A stretch of DNA of 64,000 nucleotides from contig JAJNNY010000005.1 in assembly GCA_022453515.1 (NCBI GenBank), positions 620,001-684,000 on the forward strand. The letters are read 5' to 3'. The notes under the pieces were generated by a model that worked only from the letters and a program-made list of their open reading frames with translations, was not told the DNA's origin and did no database searches. Source of the stretch: Astrocystis sublimbata. Taxonomy: Eukaryota > Ascomycota > Sordariomycetes > Xylariales > Xylariaceae. A program made the translations under genes and the position numbers. Shown piece after piece: positions 1 to 11,580 of this stretch. Position 1 is the first letter of the stretch. The number at the start of each line of letters is the position of its first letter.

Positions 1-1225
1 ATCGATGAGACTGGTCAGGGAGCTGGTGTATTCTTAAGACTGCAAAATGTAGGTGATGTCCTCATGATAGGAAAATATTTTTGTTTTCATTGTGTTTAAA
101 TCGTTAGGTTCCTAGGTAACTATAGATGTTCGAATACTGCAATTTGGATACCATTTCATTCAATATACCTAACTTTTGAGCAGCATCCATACTTGAGTAA
201 GTATTTTAGGGAGCGAGCTTTACAACATTTGCAGTCATCATAATGTGGCAAATATTGCATCGGTGATACTGGAAAATAAAATATTTTGTTATATTGTGAC
301 AATCTATCGAAAGCGAAATCAAATGCTGCTGTCCACGGGCATTTGCAATTGCGTTTCTATTCAATCTGAACAGAGAAAGCGGCATGTACGGTGTGACGGC
401 CCATTCTGACTGTATTAGTCTGTGATATTGACTAGCGGTCCAAGAATAATAAAAACACCAGATTGCCTAATTGCATCGCTGGCATAATCGAGGTATGTGA
501 TCATATCGTCGTGAAATAGGTACCTTTCTCCGGGACTTTGAGGGATTTTATAGTCGCTGCGACCATGTCGTACCTACGACATGAGGTATAATACAGCTCT
601 CAGTCTTGACTTGCGTTATGCGCTGTATGGGTTCTAGAGAGTTGTGGTGTCGCACACTCTACAGTAATCTACAGCTCTCAAGCGCTTAACCGTGTTATGC
701 CGTTGGCTGCTTATGCGGAAAAGTAGGACTGAAAGGTTCCGACTCAAACCAAAAACCTAGCAATTGCCGGGCAGAATCCCGTCCCCCGTGTATCTTGCTA
801 CAGTCTTACTACCAGAAAAGTAGGTTTTACCAAATGCCACAGAATTGGAATGTCTCCGGAGCAGTACCCACTTTCAGCCAGAACTTGGCCAGAGCCTGAC
901 CTAAGCAAGACCCGCTTTTGCACAAGCCCAGATGCATAAAATGCCATAACGGTCAAGGACATTTCTCCGTAAACACCACAAAATCGGAGCTGACCGTTTC
1001 ACTCAAAACGGACCTTCTACGTATTCACGCAAGAACAAAGTGTTTCAATTTGTTCGAAATCCAAGATCCAAGATGTTTCTATTACGTATCTGTCAAGTAT
1101 AATAAGAACTGTCTTCTGAGAATATAATGCCAGTTACATTTAAACTTTATAGCAATGTAACCATTTTGGCTTTTGTCTCTGTTCTCCGTTTAAAGTGTAT
1201 TTTGATGGGGCAATTTCCTAGTGGG
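1..1225. other. AT-rich intergenic, no supportable gene
   Basis: No conserved coding frame, RNA gene or repeat could be recognised. One 69-codon open frame (918-1127) has no recognisable motif and no splice context, so it is not called. Confidence 0.5.
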
Positions 1226-1249
1226 GACTGACTTCCTAGGAAGTCAGTC
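1226..1249. repeat. 24-bp perfect palindrome (copy A)
   Basis: The sequence GACTGACTTCCT followed by its exact reverse complement AGGAAGTCAGTC is self-complementary over 24 bp. The inner 22 bp recur at 7627-7648, also ahead of a diverged repeat copy. Function unknown; it could be the ends of a small element or a hairpin. Confidence 0.9.
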
Positions 1250-1312
1250 GACGCGAACGCTGGAGGCCAAAAGATCTCGACTACTTAGCCGGGACTACGA
1301 GAGGTATATAGG

Positions 1313-1416
1313 CTTGCTAGCCACTGGAAGCAATGCCGACACTGGCACTTGATGGTACGGAGTCCTCCTTGCGTGATCATCTCAGCGGCAAGTAGCAACA
1401 ACCGTTTGTTTGGCCT
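1313..1416 (+). repeat. Diverged dispersed repeat, copy A
   Basis: About 100 bp aligns with 7762-7866 at roughly 80 percent identity by eye. Most differences are transitions, with copy B carrying more T and A. Shared anchors include GCTTGCTAGC near the start and AGCGGCAAGTAG near the end. Both copies lie 3' of the same palindrome and close to a dynamin-like fragment, so they look like parts of one duplicated locus damaged by RIP. Confidence 0.75.
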
Positions 1417-1585
1417 AGTTGATCAAGGCAATCGTCGCCATTTTAGCGCATCTTATTATAGCCACCACAAGATATTTTCAAGGGTTTCCATACTCCCGAC
1501 GACGACGTGATCCGAATCAAGAAGTCTGATTTACAGAATTTCGTCGACGTGGTCTGCGAGCACAGCCCGCTTAAGATCTTCAATA

Positions 1586-3411
1586 ACGTCGGTCCCCTAC
1601 TTTCCGGCCACCTAACACTAAATACCACCGCCATCACGCACCATCTTCATCATCACTTTCGGAGTCATCTGCACCAACTATAATACAATCTTCGGCTTCA
1701 ATAGGTAAATCAGACTCGCTAGATTCACTAGAACTATCCTCAATATCGCCGGCGGCAATTTACGCCCGCCGGATATCGTTAATACTAGTAAACTTAGACT
1801 AAGGGCTTAATTCTACCTTCTTCCGCTTCCGAGGAATTGCGGCTTTAAATTTAGCTTTCCAGGCTTTATTCTTGCGGTGTGCAAAAGCTAACTGAGTGTC
1901 CTTTTCAATAAATGCCTTTTTAACCTTTGAAAACAACAGTTGTTGGGTAGTAGAGCCTTCTGTAGTAGTAGTATATGTATCTAATTATCGACGAAAGTCT
2001 TGGGAATGCCGAGGAGTAGACCATACAACTTCTGAAGCCTCTAGATCTGTTAATTCTAATGGATCATTGACCTAGCCGTTGGCTAGAATGCCTTTTGGAA
2101 CCGTCTATGCTTTTTGGAGAGGCTCTTTTAGAAGCAAAGGGCTCAGTAGTGGATGTTTCACCGAAACCGGCCATAACCCAGTAGCTCTCTAACCAGATGA
2201 GATATTTGATAATATAAACGTATCTAAACGGGCTCTGCGATAGTATTCAAGGAAATTTCGCTTGCCGGCAACGGAAGAATTGTGTAAATAGGTAGTATAC
2301 CTAAGGTATTTACGATAGGCCGTTTTTAGAGGGGAAAATACTGCAATATTAAGGGGCTAAAGGATATGCGAAGCATAAGGAGGCAAAAATAGCAGTTGGA
2401 CATGATTCTGATAGCACTCCCACATAAAATCGACTGTTATATGGTTTCCGTGGCTGTCAAGAATTAGAAGCCTGGCCTCAGAAGGGTTTTCTAGTTGAGT
2501 CAACGGGATAAAGACCTTTTGGACCCATTCTAACGTAATAGAATCGTCTGTCCATCCTTTTTTCTGGTAATCCCATTTCCAGCTTTTAAACGGCTTGAGA
2601 TCTAAAGGATACTACTGTTGTTGTAATGAACTGCTTTTGAAAATTACTAAAGGAGGCAAAAAGGTTCTAATAATAGAGATGCATTCGATGATAGACGACC
2701 AGGTCCTCTCTCTAGGTGTTTTTCGCTGGAGAACGGCTTTCTGGGCTCTCCCAAGGACCAAGCCATTCTTACCCATCCCTTCTATTATGCCGATCTCGTC
2801 TATATTATGCCTATTTTTTGGTTTAATAGCCTTGACGGCCGGGATTGCTAGGCGTTGGAACTATTTTCGAATAATGTTAGTTGTTGCTCCATTTAAACGC
2901 CAAGAATCGATAGACTTGCTTTTATAGACTTGAATCGATGGGTTTCTGGCCAGAAAACGGGAAACCTAATGTTTTCCGAGTGACACGTCGAGCCCTTGGG
3001 CCTGCAGAACGCGGCTAGCAAATTCCCGTAGCTCTGCGTGGCTTGGAGGAAGCCCTAGGTCGGATTGAAGGAGTACCCATTGGGCTAGTCTTTCTTTAGT
3101 AGCAGGGTCGACCTCTTAAAAGTGGTTGAAGCCTTCTTTTCCAGCTGAACAACCGCTGATACGCTCTTGAAGGGTAGCTCGAGGGACACCCCATTCAAGA
3201 GCGGCCTTGCGAATGCTGCGGCCCGCTCTAACTGCAGCTATTGCAGAATCAACATCTTCTTCGGTATATCGAGCCATTGATAGGTCCTCTTAGGCTGTGC
3301 AAAGTATGATAGGCTTTAAGAAAGAATTGCGTACATAGTGGTTGTGTGAAGTGAGAGATGCAAAAGGCGGTGTGGGCTAAAATGGGTGGCCGGAAAGTAG
3401 GGGACCGACGT
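1586..3411. mobile_element. Fot1/pogo-type DNA transposon (1826 bp)
   Basis: The first 27 bp, starting ACGTCGGTCCCC, are repeated exactly in inverted orientation at the right end, next to a TA dinucleotide on each side (1584-1585 and 3412-3413). TA duplication, short inverted repeats and a length near 1.8 kb fit the Fot1/pogo branch of the Tc1/mariner superfamily. The internal transposase frame on the minus strand is broken. The TIRs are still identical, which suggests the insertion is fairly recent or the ends were spared. Confidence 0.92.
1640..3277 (-). pseudogene. Decayed Fot1/pogo transposase
   Basis: Reading from ATG at 3277, the frame begins MARYTEEDVDSAIAAV and contains WGVPRATLQERISG, the pogo/CENP-B-type helix-turn-helix. 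Further on are LILDSHGNHIT and LPPYASHIL, the DDE_1 catalytic-core signatures of this family. Several stops interrupt the frame: one soon after the HTH, one after SLGKH, and one in HIL-stop-PLN where the family has Gln. These fit CAA/CAG to TAA/TAG (C-to-T) changes. The protein is therefore non-functional here. The 3' boundary is approximate. Confidence 0.85.
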
Positions 3412-3795
3412 TACACAGATGGTTCTCGGTCTGACCGAGGAGCAACTCGATATGATTGCGGGCGAGGACGCACACGTCAGACAGCGCCGAGAGAAGCTGA
3501 GTCGCGATATTGCCAACTTTGAGGCTGCGCTAAAGGTCTTGAAGGGTTCGGGATTACCATGTCAAAGCGACTCTTTCAATAGTCAGCCGCCTCCTCAAGC
3601 ATGGCGACAAGCACCTTGTGATTCAAGGACTCAACATCGATTTCCGCCGGTCACGGTCGCCAATTCGGCAGGCCACGGGAAAATGACTCTCTCGGCCCGG
3701 CATCGCTGCGGGAAGTACATGCCCGTAAGCCAACGTTGAACATGTACTCTAGGCACGTCGTTTTGAAGTCCCCCAGGTGGATTCGGGCACCGTAC

Positions 3796-5622
3796 TTAGA
3801 GCGATACCTTACAATCTATGCCAGAGGCGCCCTTCTCTCTCCCATTGAAAGCCGTAAAGGCGAAGTTCGCCGACTCTCTTCGCGCCAGTTGTTCAGGATA
3901 GCCCGGCACGATCGCATCTCCAACACCATCATTCTCCCAGATAAATATAGCCGTGTACGGACCGATTGACTTAGATGTACAGAGACTTGCGAGCCTTAAC
4001 ATCTTCTTATTATCGATAGCTCGAACTACTTCCTGGGCCATGAAGCATAGGTAACGCGGAGAGATGATGCGTCCAGATCTGTTATTGACAGCACGACGAG
4101 GACTTTGCTGCAAGTATGCTTCCAATTTGTCGGCCAAGTCCTTATAAGACGTGGACTTTAGTATACTCGCTAGTTGAGCCAAGCGGTCTTGCTGGTAAGG
4201 TGTCAGGGGGTCGCTGTGGTCTTTCCTTCGTGGCGGAATGCCAGGGAATGTAGCCGTGTCAATGGGTGGGCCTAACTTCCACAGTTGGCCCTTAGTTAGG
4301 ATACCCGATCTCTCGAGGCATACGTTGCTGAAATGACAGCCTTTCTTAAATGTCAAGCTGCTTCCTTTCTTAAGTATGGAGAAGTTCTGAAGACTCTGTA
4401 CTTGAAGATAATCGGAAACGGTCATATCCCATGCATGGCGCTTAGCCATGTCATTCGAGTCATTCTGAAGGATCTCGCCATTCAAAAGGCACATGGCGAG
4501 GATAGACAGACTCAGGCTAGTTGCTCGTCTGTGATGGCCTAGAACGTCGACGCGTATTGGATATTGGCAGCAGTTGGCGATAATAGGAAGGCGGTCCGGG
4601 AAATTTTGTATTGCTTTCTTTTCGACGTCTTTGATGACCTGTGCAGTCATAGAGTGTGAGCTATCTAGCAGTAACCTGTACTCCCCTATTGCCCCAAGGA
4701 CTTTCCCTGTTTTTAAGACGTCATAGCTCCGAAGTGCTAGACATAAGAGGGTAGCTTGATGAGAAAAGGCTTCGTAGTTGATGCAAAGCTCGCCCGGGAT
4801 ACACCCGAAAAGGCCGAGTTCTCGTTTCTTGGTCTCCAAACCTGGTGTATGTCGTAGGAGCAAGTTCATCTTCTTCCTTGCCAGGTACGCCTCTTGGAAA
4901 ATTCATGCTCTCGTCCACCACTTATCCATCGTGATAGCGTCGAGAACTCGGAACACGTTCCACGCCTGCTGTAGGCTTATCGCATCTGCTAACCGGAAAT
5001 TCCGGGTTTTTTTATTGCCCTTGGTGAGTGTTCCTTTGAGGAAAGTTGCTAGGAGGCTTAAATCTTCACTCGAACAGATAGACCCTTCGAGTAGGCCGGT
5101 AGGATGGTTGCTAAATGTATACACCAGATCCATTGTCTGTAACGCTGCGTTCTTCCGCTTATATTCTCGCTGCCGAATGCTCTGCCGATCGATCCAAAGA
5201 AGCTTCACAGCGCGGTTGTGCATATAATTGAAGACGCGGTCCCAGACACAATCTCGGACGGTCGATGGGTAGAACATCTGGCCATTTCTATTCTGAACTC
5301 GGTATTTGTCTTTGCGGTCTTCTCTTTTGTCGGACGGCGACCACGGATAAGAGATGACCACAAAGTCTTTATTCTTGAAGGCGTTGATTCGGCGACGGGA
5401 TATTGGGGTTCGCTGCTTATACGCCTTGGGCCGCAGCTCATCCGGAGACCTCGAATGATCTTCAAGTCCCAGGTAGAAACATTCAAGATTCTTGATAAAA
5501 GGCCAGAATTTTCGCGGCTGCTGAGTGTCTTGGATGTCGACGAGGAGAGAAACGATTGGCTTGCCGTAACGCGAAGCAATGTCGCCCAACGATTTGCCGT
5601 GGTCATCGTCTATATTCGCCAT
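3796..5622 (-). pseudogene. HET-domain gene with one in-frame nonsense codon
   Basis: One reading frame of about 608 codons runs from ATG 5622 (MANIDDD; an ATG at 5664 is also possible) to the stop at 3796, broken only by TGA at 4905-4903. The N-terminal part shows the HET pattern: FVVISYPW near residue 110, LLWIDRQSIRQ near 165 and a Met-rich helix after it. The TGA replaces the Trp of the conserved block that here reads WWTRA-stop-IFQEAYLARKK. Trp TGG to TGA is a single G-to-A change. No GT-AG intron can remove it. HET proteins mediate heterokaryon incompatibility; this copy would give a protein cut inside the HET domain unless reverted or read through. Neighbours are other broken incompatibility genes. 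Confidence 0.8.
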
Positions 5623-5979
5623 CTTCACTATAGTTAGGCGTACGAAATATAAAAATAAAGCCAAGACACTTGTTTTGAAAGGAACTGTTAATCTATGCTG
5701 ATCATGAATTGTAAGAGGGGAATGTATCCGGTTCTATAGTATACGTAAATAAATGCTATAGCTGCCCAACGACTGACTGCTTGGCTAGATCCCAGCTCAT
5801 ACGCCCTTTCAGCGTAATCGCCTTCTCGGTCGGTCGAGGTAGCAGCCTATGAAAGAAGCGTTCCTGCGGGCCGTTGCGCGTCGGGGCTTGGCTACTAGCT
5901 AATCAGATGCCCCCCAACACTCCATCTAGTCCATACCCAAGATTCACCGCCAGCTCTACGATACGGTAGGCCAATACAA
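5623..5979. other. Intergenic, nothing recognised
   Basis: Contains no motif that could be assigned. It is the likely upstream region of the HET gene read from 5622. Confidence 0.4.
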
Positions 5980-7220
5980 TTACAGAGACCGGGCGTTTCG
6001 GAAACGCTTCAATACAGGGCTTGAGCCGACCTCATACCCACGAAACAAATCGTCCACTTGTGTCGATGCATATATCTTCCGCTTCGCCCCTCGCTGAGGG
6101 GAACACGGGATCTCATCAGGCAACAGAGATGCGATGCTATTGGCGGGGTTATCCTCGCGTGGGTCGACAAAGCCCTCCTCGACAGTGCGTCTAGGCGGCG
6201 AGAGATCAGTCTCCGAACCGTGAATCAAAGGGACTTCGTACTTTCCGTCCGTATTCGCCTCCTCCTTGAGATTTCGCCTAGGTAACGTATCATCCGACTC
6301 CGACCCATGTATAGATATTACATCTCATTCCTGTTTGACGCGACTGTTTGTTCTATAGAAGACGAGCTCTCGTTTGGTGGCCGGGGATCGCGATCTCGTC
6401 CGCCGATTCAAGTAACCTTGAAAGCGCGGGTCGTGTATCGTCCCCTCGCTTTCGCTGCAGCCCTTCTTTGTCATTCGTACGTTTTCGCAGCATCTAAGCG
6501 TCTGAGATTCTGCAGCAGAGTGGCGAGGAACCCGTTTCCCCTTTTGGCCTCTTTCTGATCGATGTACTTATCCGAGGAAAGGGTGTATCGCTTGAACTCT
6601 TCGAATCGTTCCGGCTCCCATACCACGATCGGGCTCCCACGACGTTTCGCATCGATATAGTCGACGATGTTGCTCTTGAGATTCGCCACATACCCATCGA
6701 TCGTACCGAGCGGTTCGAAGTTTACCTCGCGGCACATGTTCTGGTATGCTCGGAGCTTCCTTTTTCTTTTGCCGAGAGGGGCCTAGGTACCCTCTTTCTT
6801 CATCTAATCGTCGTCGTCGCCTCTAGTTTCTTCGTCCTCTTTCTTGACTCGTTGAGAATAATGAAATATTATCTCGTCTGTATACAACCAAATTCAGTGC
6901 TTGCCTAATAAGACTTGGTAACTTTTGTTGGGAAATAGTGACGCTGTTACGTTGGCAGCTGTAGTCGATATAAAACGAGTAGACCTACGATAAATTGCCT
7001 TCGTTCGTTGCCGTCGCCAGGTACTTGATCCAGGGATGATGTTCTGTGACGAGGCGAAACGGCCGAACTCGTCCTCAAAGCTGGCGTCATCGTTTGGCTT
7101 AAAGTTTGGAACCTGGGAGAAATACGACTGTGACGTAAGAAAAGCTTCGGGCTTCACCATCTGCGTCTGTTGGGCGTTATTCATCACTAACGCTGTGGTT
7201 TTGACTATTTTTGATCGCAT
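5980..7220 (-). pseudogene. Decayed conserved fungal gene of unknown function
   Basis: From 7220 down to about 6471 one frame is continuous apart from three stops (TGA after LLGKH; TAG after GDDDD; TAG after KKEGT). It contains FKPNDDASFEDEFGRFAS and, further on, NIVDYIDAKRRG and KEAKRGNGFLATLLQNL. This pairing (an EF.R.A block, then NIVD.ID..R, then AK..GFL..LL) is recalled from widespread uncharacterised Pezizomycotina proteins. A further open piece at 6228-5980, in another frame, may be its C-terminus. The stops fit TGG/CAG mutated by C:G to T:A transitions. No function can be assigned. Confidence 0.5.
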
Positions 7221-7481
7221 TCAAGTGCCGGCTCGACGAGAGAATGAGTGAAACGGCGTTTAAGGAACGATGGACGCGTCGAAGGCGCGTCAGGGTTTGA
7301 TCCGTGCATAGAATGACTAGGGGCCGATGATACATGTCGTATTGAAAACGACACCCTAGGGTCTCAAATACTTATCGACTAACTAACTAGTTAATATTAA
7401 CTTATTTTCTCAACTATTTTGTTCCCCAATATAACATTGTTGCTATGCGCCTATAACTTTTGTAACGCACCTTCCTAAGAG

Positions 7482-7608
7482 AGCAGCTCGACATAATCGT
7501 AGGTGAGGGCATACATGTGCTAGACAACGTCGAGAGAAGCTGAGTCGGGATGTCGCCATTTTCGAAGCTGCGCTGAAAGTCTTGAAGGGTTCGGGATAGA
7601 GATGAAAG
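7482..7608 (+). pseudogene. Second dynamin-like C-terminal fragment
   Basis: About 125 bp aligns with 3437-3562, including GAGAGAAGCTGAGTCG and GTCTTGAAGGGTTCGGGAT. The frame is disrupted and ends in TAG just after the shared segment. Differences from the other copy are mainly transitions. It sits immediately upstream of palindrome copy B, so dynamin fragment, palindrome and repeat were probably copied as a block. Confidence 0.6.
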
Positions 7609-7626
7609 ACGAACTGCCTCGTAGTG

Positions 7627-7648
7627 ACTGACTTCCTAGGAAGTCAGT
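7627..7648. repeat. 22-bp perfect palindrome (copy B)
   Basis: ACTGACTTCCT plus its reverse complement, identical to the core of the palindrome at 1226-1249 although the flanking DNA has diverged. Confidence 0.9.
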
Positions 7649-7761
7649 TCCATCCAGCTTGGCTTAGTTGGTCCAAGCGCCCAAACTTTTTGTCATTTCG
7701 AACGCATAGCGCGAACGATTGATTCTAGAACAACTCGACTATGGGAGATAAGACGCAGGCC

Positions 7762-7866
7762 GGCTTGCTAGCTAATTGAAACAATACCGACACTAGCACT
7801 TGAAGGCAAGAAGTACTCCTTATGTGATTATTTTAGCGGCAAGTAGTAACAACCGTCTGGTCGGCC
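7762..7866 (+). repeat. Diverged dispersed repeat, copy B
   Basis: Partner of 1313-1416. It carries T or A at many positions where copy A has C or G, as expected after RIP. An extra stretch of about 60 bp separates it from its palindrome compared with copy A. Confidence 0.75.
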
Positions 7867-8639
7867 TCCCGCTTGCAAGTTTTAAGTTAATAAAAGCAAT
7901 CGACACCGTTTATCAGCTTTTTCAACAATGCATTTTCATACGTCCTTAAAGTAGAGATAACTGGTCGTTTGCTCAACCTATCTTCGAATATAGCCTCGCA
8001 TATCGCCCGAAAAGTATGTCTTCGGAATCTAGCTGTGAGTCAGGTTGGTGATAAGCAGACTGATCCACGCGCGTAGGAGCCCGTGATAGCCGTTCAAATG
8101 TTTGGTTCATACTTGGAACGGGTAACGCGATGTGGTGGGAGGCGAGGGACTGGTCCAACTTCTCCGTTTGTACGGAACCGATCCACTATGTCCCATTCTA
8201 TTCTGTGAACGACGGATGGATTATTCCATTTTTATAGAGACTCTGGAGATACATTTAATATGAAAAGTCCCCCGGTCTTTTACGCCATCGTCCCTCCTCT
8301 AAAAAGTCCAAAAGATTGTTGTTTCTATTGTTTATATTATATTTAACGATCTCATTGGTAATTAGTTAACTTAGTATCGTCGGAGACCAATCTTTAGGAA
8401 AAAGCTCTATCCTTGATAACCTTATTGGATTTGTGTTCCCCCGTGCCGCAGAGCTTTACGCGTAGATCACTTGCCGTCACGAGGATGTTAATAGTATCGA
8501 TGTATTAACTAGGATCTTTAATGTACTCTATTTCGCATCTCCGTTTAGCAAGTCGCCGTTTTTTAGACGCTTTACCTGATCAGCATAATCTAGTCAAAGA
8601 GTATTATTGTAGATTCACCGGGCTCGATTTCGAAGTAGT
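7867..8639. other. AT-rich spacer, no supportable gene
   Basis: Short open frames only, for example 8158-7973 on the minus strand, without recognisable motifs. The part near 8640 may hold the rotted 3' end of the NLR at 8640-11580. Confidence 0.4.
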
Positions 8640-11580
8640 ATCTCCTCGGCCTCCTCGTACTTCCCCTGCCTGTAAAGGACCAAGGCGAGGTTGTTCATGC
8701 TGCTGAGTGTATCGGAATGTTCTCTGCCTAGCACCTTCTCCCTCAGCCCCAGTGTTTGTTGGTATAAACGTTCCGCCTCGCGATACCTTCCGAGAAGAGA
8801 ATAGTGTAACGGACCTGCTCTACATCACCTGAGAGGTAGAGGCAGTACGTCGGGGGATCTTCATTTGCAGGTAACAACTAAGTCTTAGACAGGTGTCCGT
8901 TAGGGAGGTTTAAAGGACTCCCATCACTATGCAGAGATAGAAGTCTGAATAGTGATCCAATAGCGAATGTATTAATATGAAGTTGATAGCTAAGGAACTA
9001 AAAGGAGTGACTAGATACAGGAAGCCTATGTAGATTATATAAAAGGAAAAGGAAAGTAGTACAGAGTATAAGAAGGAGGTTCGTGATCTATGGGATCTAA
9101 TGGATCTATAGATCCTATAGATCCTATAGATCCATGTCACGTGACCCATGGCAGGACTGGAAATGGTTATGGAGCGTTTGGCTTAGCGGGACCTGATCTG
9201 CGACCTTCCCAACAGGGAGAGTTCGTAACAAATAGCTCTGGGCAACGTTGAAAGGAAGATCAATTTCCCCATTTGTTTGAATAGCGCCATCGATTTCTAA
9301 TACTGTCTGTCTATGTGACAAATATTTTATCCACGTCTTCCTATTTTCGTGTTTAGGGAAAGGATAGACTTCTCCTAATTGCTGTACTACCTTTGTGGTC
9401 CATTGCACCCATTCTCCCTTTTCTTGCAACCAATTCCGCAGGATAAGTCGGACAAGCCGATGTATATCGAACGTACCTGACGAATTACGCTCTGTAATAA
9501 ACGCATACGCCTGAAGCGTACTGATCGCTTCCTTCATTTCGATTTTTGGGGCGGGTGGAGGGAGGGATAGCGGAATGTCTTTCTCGGCCAGGAAACACAT
9601 AAACTTTAGATAAACTGCCGCTTGCGGATCGGATTACGAGATGCTTTTGAATAAGATCAACCATGTTGTAGCAACCAGGTTTTAGTTCCTGGCGTAACCT
9701 CGATATCGGTAGACGTCTTCAAACTCTTAGCCTTTTAATCAAGTCGGCATTACTTGATCCGTAAGACTCTAGATAATCTAACATAGTGACCATTCTCTTC
9801 TTAGATATATATGCCAACGCCTGTTTGATCGCTAAGGGAAGATTGGTTAAAAACCTGAGCAGGCGTTTGGTTGTTTTTGTATTAGCTACTTGACTGTCTC
9901 TCAGGCCCTTTCGTAATAGTGTAGTAACTTCGGCGTCGTCCATCTTAGGTATAGGAATAACCTGTTCATCTGAGATCCCTAATGAAGAAGCTATCTCGTG
10001 GTTCCGCGTCGTAAAGAGAATCGATCCTTCTAGGCTGAAGGGGAGAAAGTCAACTAGGCACTGACTCGAATGCTTTGGATCGTCGACTTAGGCGGTGCCG
10101 GAAAGTTCTCGATCGTCGGCATTATCGATGACCAAGAGCCAGCTACCGGCACTTTCCTGGCTTAGACCTCTTTTAATTAGCGTATTTACGTCTGCCTTGT
10201 CGTCGTCGATGCCGGGCAATTGAAGCAGCCGGCCGATCTCGCGATACGCATTCTCAAAACTGGTCAAGTCGATGGCCGGGACTCAGAAGACAGAACAGTC
10301 CGGATACTTGTCGCGGATGCGGTAGGCCGCCTCGAGGGCGATCTGGGTCTTGCCGATGCCGCCGAGGCCTTCGAGGGCGGCGCGCTGGCAGTCGTCTCTG
10401 CTTATACCCGGCGGAATCTTCTCGAGAAGTCGTTCTAGGATGGTGTCGCGTCCGACGAAGTTTTCGTTGCGCCCAAATGGGACCAAAAAGTAGCGGTCTT
10501 GGACTATCAAAGGATCGGATTATAAGCAATCAAAAAAAGAAAAACAGAAACAAATAGTTATAAGACCTGCGGCTAACCGTTGGTGTCTATTAGCCTGTGT
10601 CTCATAGTGCTCGGGGGGACTTTACAAAGAAGTTCTCGTGCGAAGACTGCTGCATTAGCAGCTGCATATGAACGCCAAACGTTGTCTTTATGTAAGTCGG
10701 CATAATCGGAGGTCCCTTGAACCACTAAGCATGGCCTATTCATATCGATGCCGGCTGCTTCCATCTCGATATATAACACGCCGTCGTATTGATCACGGAT
10801 GCGGTCCCTCTTCTTACCATCCTGTATTACCGAATTTCCAGTCGCGATCCTACCATGGTAGAAGAGTAGGTTAAGCGTATCTTCCTTGGCACGTGCAGGT
10901 CGATTAACTAATTGAATACGGTTGTACTCATAATAAGCCGAGTTGTAAGACCCGACGTGCTGATAGTCAACTCGAAATAAGCGGTCGTGTACGAGGCTGG
11001 GAAAAGCGAATTTCGGCCCATGTCTCGACTATTGTAGCCGTTTGGAGTGGCGATGGAATGTGCTTTAGTCGACCTTGTAATCGCTCTGCAGTCTCTCCAG
11101 AGCATTAAGTAGTATACAGTCTGGCCGATCAATAGTACCTAGTAGCTCGAAGCTCCCATTGGCATATGTCCTCCCTGACTTGTAGTAGATGTATGCGGGC
11201 TTCCTGTCCCTAGGGGCTCCCACAACAATATCCCCGACATGCACGTCGTCGACGGATAAAGTAGAAGGTACTCGCTGAGGAATGCCGCCGCTGACGCCAA
11301 CGAGCAAGGCCATGCGAATGCTGGGAAAGCTCTTAAAGAGGGGTCCAGCGAGGCGGCCGGCGTTGACGTTGCCAGTCATGCCTTTAGGACAGGTGGCTAT
11401 AACGAGATTGTGGCCAGCCATAGCACCGAAGATGTAGACGTTGTTATCGTAACCGGTATCGTATACAGGGTTGTTGTGCTCTTCGTCGAGCATAAGTCGC
11501 GAGGGCAACAGCTCAACCGTCGCTACGGGGCAAATCCACGCCATATCGTAATCTGTCCAATGAAGCTTCTTCTTATCCAT
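8640..11580 (-). pseudogene. Broken PNP-NB-ARC-TPR NLR
   Basis: The order of remnants matches a fungal NLR. A nucleoside-phosphorylase-like effector domain (11580-10578) has MTGNVNAGRLAGPLF, LVGVSGGIP, IEMEAAG and VVQGTSDYAD. An intron at 10577-10504 keeps frame. An NB-ARC domain follows, with P-loop [30 protein letters not shown] and NLPLAIKQALAYI. Then comes a winged-helix-like stretch (9600-9124, FDIHRLVRLILRNWL), and near 8830-8640 a kinesin-light-chain-type TPR piece ([19 protein letters not shown]). It is broken by TAA and TAG in the PNP domain, TGA replacing Trp in VF-stop-VPA, TAA in the NB-ARC, a frameshift near 9720, and two more stops near 9655-9610. Most stops fit C:G to T:A changes. 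In life such proteins are intracellular nucleotide-controlled switches. Confidence 0.85.
9085..9133. repeat. Short tandem repeat of a TATAGATCC-like unit
   Basis: Imperfect then perfect copies of an 8-9 bp unit (GGATCTA, then CTATAGATC three times) lie inside the broken NLR, between its winged-helix part and the TPR remnant. They probably mark an insertion or slippage tract. Confidence 0.7.

Larger units (their letters stand above)
1462..3562 (+). pseudogene. Dynamin-like C-terminal fragment, split by a transposon
   Basis: Two coding pieces, 1462-1583 and 3414-3562, flank the transposon at 1586-3411. Removing the element and one TA duplication leaves one continuous reading frame. The second piece contains LGLTEEQLDMIAGED followed by an Arg/Glu-rich helix, which matches the GTPase effector domain end of fungal dynamin-like proteins. 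The first piece contains FVDVVCE and SPLKIF, the region just upstream in that family. No GTPase domain is present, so this is a fragment. A shorter, more decayed copy lies at 7482-7608. The family call rests on motif recognition only. Confidence 0.6.

Noticed and set aside
4903..4905. Selenocysteine or programmed read-through at the TGA of the HET gene
   Set aside because: Filamentous ascomycetes are not known to use selenocysteine, and the family residue is Trp, one transition from TGA.
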